A DNA stretch of 64,000 nt from Bacteroidota bacterium. GTDB taxonomy: Bacteria > Bacteroidota > Bacteroidia > Bacteroidales > JAADJA01. Of the stretch, positions 44,467 through 51,875 are shown piece after piece. Under the pieces are notes generated by a model that did no database searches, had not been told where the DNA came from, and worked only from the letters and a program-made list of their open reading frames with translations. The position numbers and the translations under genes are program-made. The first letter of the stretch is position 1; every line of letters begins with the position of its first letter. Location of the stretch: assembly GCA_020444515.1 (NCBI GenBank), contig JAHLKX010000004.1, positions 248,001-312,000 on the forward strand. The letters are read 5' to 3'.

Positions 44467-45462
44467 TTATTCAATCACCCACCTTAAATAGTCATCCAGT
44501 AATTGGGTAAAATTTTCAGCAAATGAATGGCCCAGGCCTTCTGTTACTGTTATCCTGGTTTGTCCGCCCAGACTGTCAACCCTGCTAACAAAGTTTTTTT
44601 GATTTTCCAGTGCGAAATCATTTTCACCGGTAATAATTCCGATTTTTTTGTTTGATTCAACAAAATGTGTGATCATGTCATCTGTAATTTCCTGAGGAGG
44701 GACCGGGCAATTTAATACCAGTCCAGAAACTGGAAAATAATTATTCAAAGTGAAATCCATTGCTTTTTTCCCACCGGCAGACATGCCGGCAAAAATGATT
44801 TTAGCCTCATCAACAGGATAATTCTTTAATACCTGATCATAAATGTCTGTGAATTCCTTTTTAATTTTATCATCCTTTGATACCCATTTAAAATCTGTTG
44901 GAGAACTTGGGATGTATGATTGCAGGAATACAGTTATGAATTCCCGATTCATTATTGGTGCGTTCCACGATATTTTTGATTTTTCAATATTTCTGTTATT
45001 GCCATGAAAAACAAAAAGTACTGGGTAAGTCTTTTGAATGTCAAATCCTGTTGGTAATATTATTTCATGTTTTAAATGCAGGGTATCTAACATGCTTTTT
45101 TCAATTTGAGCCAGTGCTTCAAAATCAGCATTATCTTTAAAATATTCTTGATAGTAGGGGTTATTCAAATCATACACATATCCCTTATTCATGCCTGTTC
45201 TCCAAATTTCAATTGCTTTTGATAAAGTATTGGTTCTTGTATAGATATAGCCAAGTATTTCTGTTGTTCTGGCAAATTCTTCCGGAAAGTTTTTATAAGC
45301 ATATTCCATAATAATTATTGAAGAATCGGTATTGTTGCTTCGGAAGGCACTTATTGCCGAGGTTTCTAATTCTTCATACGACAGGCTTGTATCAATCTGC
45401 CCGAAACAGCTTATTATTAGAGACATGAAGAGAACCTGTAATAAGATTGTTTTTTTTGCCAT
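44467..45462 (-). CDS. secreted esterase-like alpha/beta-hydrolase
   Basis: 331 aa with a signal peptide (LLQVLFMSLIISCFGQ). A helical, TPR-like N-terminal part (TTEILGYIYTRTNTLSKAIE) precedes the hydrolase core: PVLFVFHGNNR, nucleophile Ser in FAGMSAGGKKA, Asp in TGENDFA and His in GLGHSF. Domain order and motifs match the gene at 29433, its paralogue. First gene of the minus-strand operon; its leader of about 160 nt runs from sigma-54 promoter B. Confidence 0.85.
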   Translation of the reverse strand: MAKKTILLQVLFMSLIISCFGQIDTSLSYEELETSAISAFRSNNTDSSIIIMEYAYKNFPEEFARTTEILGYIYTRTNTLSKAIEIWRTGMNKGYVYDLNNPYYQEYFKDNADFEALAQIEKSMLDTLHLKHEIILPTGFDIQKTYPVLFVFHGNNRNIEKSKISWNAPIMNREFITVFLQSYIPSSPTDFKWVSKDDKIKKEFTDIYDQVLKNYPVDEAKIIFAGMSAGGKKAMDFTLNNYFPVSGLVLNCPVPPQEITDDMITHFVESNKKIGIITGENDFALENQKNFVSRVDSLGGQTRITVTEGLGHSFAENFTQLLDDYLRWVIE

Positions 45463-45632
45463 GGTAAATTGTTAATGATTACTTAATGTCATTTTATTTC
45501 GAATTTTAATATCCTACAAAATAAGCAGGGAAATGGCATTTCTATGCATGCAAAGTGGGGCAGGAATAGGTGCAGATTATGACAATTTAGACTTGTTTTC
45601 ACTCAATTCGAAGATTGTTAAAGCTTTAGCAT

Positions 45633-45647
45633 TCAAGTGCTGTGCCT
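45633..45647 (-). promoter_or_regulatory. sigma-54 promoter B
   Basis: The minus strand reads AGGCAC-AGCAC-TTGA, with the invariant GG and the same TTGA -12 form seen in promoters A and C. Transcription would start near 45622 toward the esterase, S41, thioredoxin and hydrolase genes. Confidence 0.78.
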
Positions 45648-45711
45648 AAAACCTTATGTGTCTGGAAACATGATATATCCGGAATCAAAGAATGTGCAGA
45701 CTGGAAAAATG

Positions 45712-45750
45712 TGTAAATGAAGTTTACACTGTCTGTACGATTTAATTACA
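45712..45750 (-). promoter_or_regulatory. tandem operator pair for the sigma-54 regulator (promoter B)
   Basis: The near site TGTAAA-TGAAG-TTTACA (45712-45728) is a perfect palindrome in its arms. The far site TGTACG-ATTTA-ATTACA (45734-45750) is weaker. Centres 45720 and 45742 are 22 bp apart; 45720 is 74 bp from the first G of the -24 element. The 45463-45791 spacer holds no gene. Confidence 0.8.
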
Positions 45751-45791
45751 CATCTTTGGGCAGGATCTACAGCGTTGACGCCTGACTAATT

Positions 45792-47165
45792 TTACTGGGG
45801 TAGCAGCTCGGAGTTCAATACAATACTGAAAGTAGTTCGCTGGTCTTTTCCTGCGGTTAATATTATATCCCCGCCCATTTGCAATACAATTTGTTTACTC
45901 AGGCTCAGGCCAATGCCCGAACCATTTTCTTTGGTAGTGAAAAAGGGGACAAAAATCTGCTCTTTTATTTCCGGAGGAATTTGCGGCCCGTTGTTCGAAA
46001 TGTCAATCTTAACAGAACTGCCATTTTTTATGAGCTTGATGCCGATTTGCGGGTTTACCGTTTTTTCTATGGTCAGCACTTCCAAAGCATTTTTTAGCAG
46101 GTTTAGAATGACTTGTGAAAGGAGTTTTTCATCTGTAGAAAATAAAATATCCTTTGGTACTGATTTTTCGATTTTAATGGTGTTAAATTCAGGATATGCG
46201 CTTGCCGTGATCAAATTACTTTCTATTAAAGCGGATAAGTTTACCTCTTTATAATGTGGTTCAGGAAGTTTTGTGAATTTCCTGTAATTTTCCACAAAAT
46301 TGATCAAACCCAGTCCACGTTCTTCAATCACCCCCAAACCTTTGACAGTATTGGCAATGGTTTTCGAATCAATATCCCTGGTATTCATTGTTTTATCATG
46401 GGTAACAAAATAGCCAGAAATAACCTTTGACAAGGTGGTGATGGGGGTAATGTTATTCATGATTTCGTGGGATAAAGTCCGTGCCAGTTTGATCCACGAA
46501 TCAATTTCACGGTTATCCAGCTCTTTGGTAATGTCACTAACGGCCACAAGTTTGATGGTTTCGGTATGTGTATGTATCGGGGAAAGTTTAAACAACAGTT
46601 TTTGCCCGGCCGGATTTTCAAAAATAGCAGATTCCCGGTTAATTTTTCCGGAAGTCCCCAGCATGAAATCAGGCAATTTTTTATCGATGGATTTTAAAGC
46701 ATGAATATGGTAATACTCTTTTAAACCGGTGAGTTTTATGGCAGCAGGGTTGATATTTAAAACGCGACCCGCATCGTTTACCGAAAATAGTCCTGTGGCC
46801 GACTGATCAATTACCGAACGAAAGTACTGTTCCTGTGTGCTGATATCCAGTTTAGTTTTCTTAAAAAGATCATTCAGCCTTTCTATTCCGGAATATACTT
46901 CGTTGATGGCCTTGTTTCCCGTATTCTTTGGAGTTTTTAGCGTGGTGTCGTCATTTTCGATACCCAATAGAAAAGAAGCGATCCATTGGTTCAGACCATT
47001 AAAATACCGGATGATATTCAATACAGCACCTATCAGCAAAACAATAAACAAAATGCTTAATACAATATCCTGCTTTTCAAAAAATAAATATGTTGCGGCC
47101 ACAGAAAGCAAAATGATGATTGCCAATCGCAGTATGATTGCGCTATAAAAATGTTTGTATAACAT
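45792..47165 (-). CDS. membrane sensor histidine kinase (NtrB-like)
   Basis: 457 aa. Two membrane helices (about 10-27 and 34-52) with almost no periplasmic loop, so the signal may come from within the membrane. A linker helix leads to a PAS domain (about 113-215, VIDQSATGLFSVNDAGRVLN). HisKA has His233 in LSHEIMNNITPI, and HATPase ends with GSGIGLSLSKQI near 418. The SHEIMNNITP form is typical of kinases paired with sigma-54 regulators. It starts 36 bp after its partner regulator's stop. It probably responds to membrane state or to the linked ABC exporter. Confidence 0.92.
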   Translation of the reverse strand: MLYKHFYSAIILRLAIIILLSVAATYLFFEKQDIVLSILFIVLLIGAVLNIIRYFNGLNQWIASFLLGIENDDTTLKTPKNTGNKAINEVYSGIERLNDLFKKTKLDISTQEQYFRSVIDQSATGLFSVNDAGRVLNINPAAIKLTGLKEYYHIHALKSIDKKLPDFMLGTSGKINRESAIFENPAGQKLLFKLSPIHTHTETIKLVAVSDITKELDNREIDSWIKLARTLSHEIMNNITPITTLSKVISGYFVTHDKTMNTRDIDSKTIANTVKGLGVIEERGLGLINFVENYRKFTKLPEPHYKEVNLSALIESNLITASAYPEFNTIKIEKSVPKDILFSTDEKLLSQVILNLLKNALEVLTIEKTVNPQIGIKLIKNGSSVKIDISNNGPQIPPEIKEQIFVPFFTTKENGSGIGLSLSKQIVLQMGGDIILTAGKDQRTTFSIVLNSELLPQ

Positions 47166-47201
47166 TGGATTGTTTTTTTTGATCCACCATCCGATCAGGT
47201 T

Positions 47202-48566
47202 CTAATCTTCAATTTTTTTCAGTTTCTTATAAAGTGTTGGACGTGTAATTCCAAGCTTTTTTGCCACTGCACTCATATTTCCCTTTTCTTTGTCGATGCT
47301 GGCCAGGATCATCTCCTTTTCCATTTCCTCGATGGTTTTATCCTGGAGATCAAATTTCTGATTTGCGCTTTTGTCACTTAAAGTAAAACTATCTTCATCA
47401 AGTATTGGTTTATCCGCTAAAATCACAGCCTTTTCGATGCTGTGCTGCAGTTCCCTTACATTGCCGGGCCAATTGTATTTCAGGAGTACGTTTTGTGCTT
47501 TCTGATTTATTTTCAGATCGGGCTTATTGTATTTTATCATGTATTTATGAAGGAAAAATTCAGCCAGCAAAAGGATGTCATTTCCGCGCTCCCTCAACGG
47601 AGGCAATTCAATGGTTATGGTATTGATTCGATAAAGCAGATCTTCGCGAAACAGACCCTCCTCAATCATATTCTTTAAATCTTTATTGGTTGCTGAAATC
47701 AACCTGATATCGATGGGAACAGGGATATTGCTGCCTACCTTTACGATGGTTCTGTTTTGTAAGGATGTGAGTAATTTAGCCTGCAGGGGCAATGGGAGAT
47801 TCCCGATTTCATCAAGAAAAAGGGTACCCTTATTGGCAGTTTCAAATTTACCGACACGATCTTCTATTGCATCGGTAAATGATCCTTTTGTATGGCCAAA
47901 AAGTTCGCTTTCAAAAAGTGATTCGCTAATAGCGCCCATGTCCACACCAATCATTATTTCATTTCTCCTTTTGGAATGCCTGTGAATTTCGCGGGCAATA
48001 AGTTCCTTTCCGGTCCCATTTTCACCTGCGATAAAAATATTGGCATCGGTTTTAGCCACTTTTCTTACCAGCTCCATCACCTTTTTCATGGGTTCCGATT
48101 GCCCAATAATAGGCTGTGAAGCCGGTTGAAGTTCTTTTTTTAAGTTGTTTGTGGCTTTTAGCAGGGATGTATTTTCAATCTCACTTTTTCTAAGTTTCAG
48201 GGAAGCATGCAAAGTGCTGATCAATTTATTGTTGTCCCAGGGTTTTAATATAAAATCAAAGGCTCCTTCTTTTACAGCCTTTACGGCCAGTTCCACATCC
48301 CCATAGGCCGTGATCATCACAACACTGATGGTAGGATCAAGTTTTTGTATTTCATGCAACCAATATATCCCCTCATTGCCGGTATTTATTCCGGCCTTAA
48401 AATTCATATCCAGCAACACGACATCTATCTGGTGTTTTTGAATTGTGGATACCAGGCAAGCTGGATTTCGCAAGGTGTAAACTTTTTCAAATTCCGTTTG
48501 GAGGAGCATCTCCAATGCAGTGAGAACACTTTTGTTATCGTCCAGAATAAGAACGTTTCCCTTCAT
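47202..48566 (-). CDS. sigma-54-dependent response regulator (NtrC family)
   Basis: 454 aa. Receiver with acidic pair Asp9-Asp10, phospho-acceptor Asp53 (VVLLDMNF) and Lys108. The AAA+ domain (~150-385) has Walker A GENGTGKE (181-188), the sigma-54 contact loop as GSFTDA (228-233, consensus GAFTGA) and Walker B LFLDEIG. A Fis-type HTH (NMSAVAKKLGITRPTLYKKL) ends the protein. It is the likely binder of the TGTAAA-N5-TTTACA pairs at 25.6, 45.7 and 48.6 kb. Its own start is only 42 bp from one operator pair, so autoregulation is possible. Confidence 0.95.
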   Translation of the reverse strand: MKGNVLILDDNKSVLTALEMLLQTEFEKVYTLRNPACLVSTIQKHQIDVVLLDMNFKAGINTGNEGIYWLHEIQKLDPTISVVMITAYGDVELAVKAVKEGAFDFILKPWDNNKLISTLHASLKLRKSEIENTSLLKATNNLKKELQPASQPIIGQSEPMKKVMELVRKVAKTDANIFIAGENGTGKELIAREIHRHSKRRNEIMIGVDMGAISESLFESELFGHTKGSFTDAIEDRVGKFETANKGTLFLDEIGNLPLPLQAKLLTSLQNRTIVKVGSNIPVPIDIRLISATNKDLKNMIEEGLFREDLLYRINTITIELPPLRERGNDILLLAEFFLHKYMIKYNKPDLKINQKAQNVLLKYNWPGNVRELQHSIEKAVILADKPILDEDSFTLSDKSANQKFDLQDKTIEEMEKEMILASIDKEKGNMSAVAKKLGITRPTLYKKLKKIED

Positions 48567-48607
48567 TCGATAAAAATATAGTTAAGCATCCTACGAAGGT
48601 AACCAAT

Positions 48608-48646
48608 TGTAAATGAATTGAACACATACTGTAAAATTTGTTTACA
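48608..48646 (+). promoter_or_regulatory. tandem operator pair for the sigma-54 regulator (promoter C)
   Basis: Far site TGTAAA-TGAAT-TGAACA (48608-48624) and near site TGTAAA-ATTTG-TTTACA (48630-48646). Centres 48616 and 48638 are 22 bp apart; 48638 is 74 bp before the first G of the -24 box. The pair lies between the divergent regulator and ABC genes. Confidence 0.8.
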
Positions 48647-48710
48647 CTTATTTTCAAAATTTTGTTCAACCATGTGCGCATTAACTGTCTAATCAATCGC
48701 TTATGGTTTG

Positions 48711-48725
48711 CGGCACTGAACTTGA
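48711..48725 (+). promoter_or_regulatory. sigma-54 promoter C
   Basis: CGGCAC-TGAAC-TTGA keeps the GG of the -24 and the TTG of the -12 element. Transcription would start near 48736, about 18 bp before the ABC ATPase gene. Confidence 0.78.
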
Positions 48726-48753
48726 AAGTTGATAAAGCATAAAACAAGATATC

Positions 48754-49428
48754 ATGATAAAAACAGAAAAATTATCAAAAGTATTTTCCACTGAGGATGT
48801 CGAAACGCTGGCATTAAGCAAAGTGGATATCCATGTAAAAAAAGGTGAATTTGTGGGTATTATGGGTCCTTCGGGTTGCGGAAAATCAACCTTGCTCAAT
48901 ATTGTAGGTTTATTGGACAATCCTACTGAAGGAACCTATGCTTTTAATGGAACGGATATTACCCATTTGAAAGAAAAGGATCGTACACAATTTCGCAAAG
49001 GGAACATTGGGTTTATCTTTCAGAGCTTCAATCTGATTGATGAACTAAATGTATATGACAATGTAGAACTCCCATTAATATACCTAAAACTGAAATCTGC
49101 CGAGCGTCGCAAAATGGTTGACGACGTGCTGAAACGGATGAAAATTGGCCACAGGGCGAAGCACTTTCCGCAGCAACTTTCGGGCGGACAACAGCAACGT
49201 GTAGCTATCGCTCGCGCTGTAATTGCCAATCCGGGCCTTATCCTTGCCGATGAACCCACCGGAAACCTGGATTCAAAAAATGGGATTGAGGTGATGAACC
49301 TGTTAACTGAACTTAACCAGGAAGGTGCCACCATCATCATGGTAACACACAGCGACCGCGATGCGGGTTATGCGCACAGGGTAATTAATTTGTTCGATGG
49401 CCAGGTAATTATGGAGAAAGCAAATTAA
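48754..49428 (+). CDS. ABC transporter ATPase, MacB/LolD type
   Basis: 224 aa, the size of single-domain LolD/MacB ATPases. Walker [10 protein letters not shown] (38-46), Q-loop ([10 protein letters not shown], ~87-96), signature LSGGQQQRV (142-150), Walker [13 protein letters not shown] (162-173) and H-loop (MVTHS). The ADEPTGNLD form is typical of ATPases that drive MacB/FtsX-type mechanotransmission permeases rather than channel exporters. First gene of the operon, 43 bp before permease 1. Confidence 0.96.
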   Translation: MIKTEKLSKVFSTEDVETLALSKVDIHVKKGEFVGIMGPSGCGKSTLLNIVGLLDNPTEGTYAFNGTDITHLKEKDRTQFRKGNIGFIFQSFNLIDELNVYDNVELPLIYLKLKSAERRKMVDDVLKRMKIGHRAKHFPQQLSGGQQQRVAIARAVIANPGLILADEPTGNLDSKNGIEVMNLLTELNQEGATIIMVTHSDRDAGYAHRVINLFDGQVIMEKAN

Positions 49429-49471
49429 ATCAATTAAGGTTTCAATTAATAATTTCAAAATCCAGGGCATC

Positions 49472-51829
49472 ATGATCAAAAATTATATCAAAATCGCCAT
49501 CGCCAATCTTACAAAGAATAAACTTTATTCGATCATCAGCATTTCAAGTTTGACCTTAGGACTGGCTGTTTGTATTTTGCTTTTATTGTATGTTTCGCAC
49601 GAATTAAGTTTTGACCGTTATCACGAAAAAGCAGATAACATTTATCGATTATGCCAGGAAGAACACCCTTATCAGGCTCCCGGAGCAGCCAGGTTGTTGG
49701 CGGATAATTTACCGGAAATTAAAAATTACGCGAGGATCTTACCCAGGGATAACATACTTGTTCAATATGAAGACGATCGATATAAAGAAGATTATGTTGC
49801 CTGGGTAGATGCTGAGCTTTTTGAAATTTTCTCTTTTAAATTTATACAAGGGAGTCCTGAGAATTCCTTACAGCAACCCGGAACGGCTGTAATCAATGAA
49901 AAAACTGCCCGCAAATATTTTGGCAATGAAGATCCCATTGGAAAATTATTGAAAGTAGGGAATGAATATGACTACACCATAACCGGGGTTATTGAAGATA
50001 TACCTCAAAATTCCCATTTCACCTTCGATATTTTTATGACCCTTGAAGATGGAGATAAAATGTTTAGTGAAAATTGGATGGAGAATTGGGGCTGGTGCAA
50101 TTTCCTGGTTTATTTCGAGATGCAAAATAATTTTTCAAAACCCGACCTGGAAGCCAAGATTAGTAAATTAATGCCAGTGGATCCAAACGATCCTGATCCA
50201 CCATTACCAAAAATGACAATCCAAAACCTAAAAGACATTCATCTCTATTCATCTCACTTTTTGGGGGATATTCAGCCTCAAAATAGCATTACCTATGTGT
50301 TGATATTTTCAGGTATTGGGCTTCTTATTTTACTCATTGCCTGTTTTAATTATATTAATCTGCTTACCGCAAATGCAACCACTCGTGGAACCGAAATAGG
50401 CGTTAGAAAAGCATATGGTGCTTCGCGGACTCAACTGGTTATGCAATATGTTTCAGAATCATTTGTGGTGCTTATTATTTCATTGGTCCTTGCGCTGGTC
50501 ATTGTTCAGCTGGGCTTGCCCCTATTCAATCAACTTGCGGGCAAAAACCTGGCATTTTCAATCCTGGCTAATGTGAATATCATACTCGGCATTTTAGGAA
50601 TGGTAGCAATTGTTGGCCTGCTGGCAGGCTGGTATCCGGCACTTATTCTTTCTTCGTTTAGTCCGGTCAAAGCGCTGAAGTCATCAAAAAATAATGCAAG
50701 CTCAAAATTTCAATTCAGAAAAATACTGGTGGGTGCTCAATTTACCATAGTGATCATTCTGATTGCTTGCGCATTTATTATGTTTCGTCAAATTAATTTT
50801 ATTGAAAACAAAGCGTTGGGTTTTGATAAGGAAGCAGTAATTACAACTGTTTTTGATTATGGCGATGAAACACAGTACAATACCCTCAAGCAGGCGCTAC
50901 TCGGACAAAGTTATGTTTCCAGCGTTTCCGTGGCCAGCCGCATTCCTTCGGGCTCTCTCAGTAATCAAAGTTATGCTTTAGCGGAAGGACAAACAGAATT
51001 TTCCCTGATTCCCTATGTACATGTCACTTACGATTATTTTAAAACCCTGAATATTGATGCAGCACAAGGACGTTTGTTTTCTGAAGAACTGAAAACAGAT
51101 GCAACAGAATCTGTAATCCTCAACAAAGAAGCTGTAAAGTATTTGAAAATAGAGGGAAATCCCATCGGGCAATCAATTGAATGCCGGTGGCCAGTATCGA
51201 CACGGCGTATTGTTGGCGTTATCGAGGATGTTTACTTTGAATCGCTATACAATAAAATTAAACCCGCTGTATTCTTAATAGATTACTCCGAGGTCTACCA
51301 CATGATCGTCAAGGTAAAGCCTTCTGATGTTATTGGATCAATGAAATCCGTTACCGAAATCTGCCAGGAGATTTATCCCGATCAAGTCATTGAATTTACA
51401 TTCCTTGATACGATACTTCAGTCGCGCTATGAAAAAGACACCAAAACATTTCAATTGATGGGCTATTTTGCCATATTGGCCATATTGCTGGCCTGCATCG
51501 GATTGATGGGTATGGCAACGTTCATATTATCAAGACGAACCAAAGAAATTGGTATTCGAAAGGTGAATGGAGCTACCATTTCCGAAATCATACAAATGCT
51601 AAACCTGAGCTTTGTAAAGTGGATTGCGGTGGCCTTTGTCATTGCCACACCCATTGCTTTTTATGGAATGGAAAAATGGCTTTCCAATTTTGCTTATCAA
51701 ACTGCTCTCAGTTGGTGGATATTTTTACTATCCGGAGTATTAACCATGGCCATTGTGTTGCTTACCGTAAGCTGGCTTACATACAGGGCAGCACGAAGGA
51801 ATCCGATAGAAGCCCTTAGATATGAATAA
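49472..51829 (+). CDS. MacB/FtsX-type ABC permease 1
   Basis: 785 aa. N-terminal membrane helix (IISISSLTLGLAVCILLLLYV) then a periplasmic MacB_PCD domain (~40-270), three FtsX helices (~280-400), a short linker with a helix (VGAQFTIVIILIACAFIMF), a second periplasmic domain (~440-650) and three final FtsX helices ending in the signature ARRNPIEALRYE. This double MacB_PCD-FtsX layout is common in Bacteroidota. It would work with the 48754 ATPase to move lipoproteins, peptides or toxins within the periplasm. Almost a duplicate of permease 2. Confidence 0.93.
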   Translation: MIKNYIKIAIANLTKNKLYSIISISSLTLGLAVCILLLLYVSHELSFDRYHEKADNIYRLCQEEHPYQAPGAARLLADNLPEIKNYARILPRDNILVQYEDDRYKEDYVAWVDAELFEIFSFKFIQGSPENSLQQPGTAVINEKTARKYFGNEDPIGKLLKVGNEYDYTITGVIEDIPQNSHFTFDIFMTLEDGDKMFSENWMENWGWCNFLVYFEMQNNFSKPDLEAKISKLMPVDPNDPDPPLPKMTIQNLKDIHLYSSHFLGDIQPQNSITYVLIFSGIGLLILLIACFNYINLLTANATTRGTEIGVRKAYGASRTQLVMQYVSESFVVLIISLVLALVIVQLGLPLFNQLAGKNLAFSILANVNIILGILGMVAIVGLLAGWYPALILSSFSPVKALKSSKNNASSKFQFRKILVGAQFTIVIILIACAFIMFRQINFIENKALGFDKEAVITTVFDYGDETQYNTLKQALLGQSYVSSVSVASRIPSGSLSNQSYALAEGQTEFSLIPYVHVTYDYFKTLNIDAAQGRLFSEELKTDATESVILNKEAVKYLKIEGNPIGQSIECRWPVSTRRIVGVIEDVYFESLYNKIKPAVFLIDYSEVYHMIVKVKPSDVIGSMKSVTEICQEIYPDQVIEFTFLDTILQSRYEKDTKTFQLMGYFAILAILLACIGLMGMATFILSRRTKEIGIRKVNGATISEIIQMLNLSFVKWIAVAFVIATPIAFYGMEKWLSNFAYQTALSWWIFLLSGVLTMAIVLLTVSWLTYRAARRNPIEALRYE

Positions 51830-51875
51830 TTGGCTCAGCAGCCAGTATAATTACATTTTAGAAAATCTAATAACC

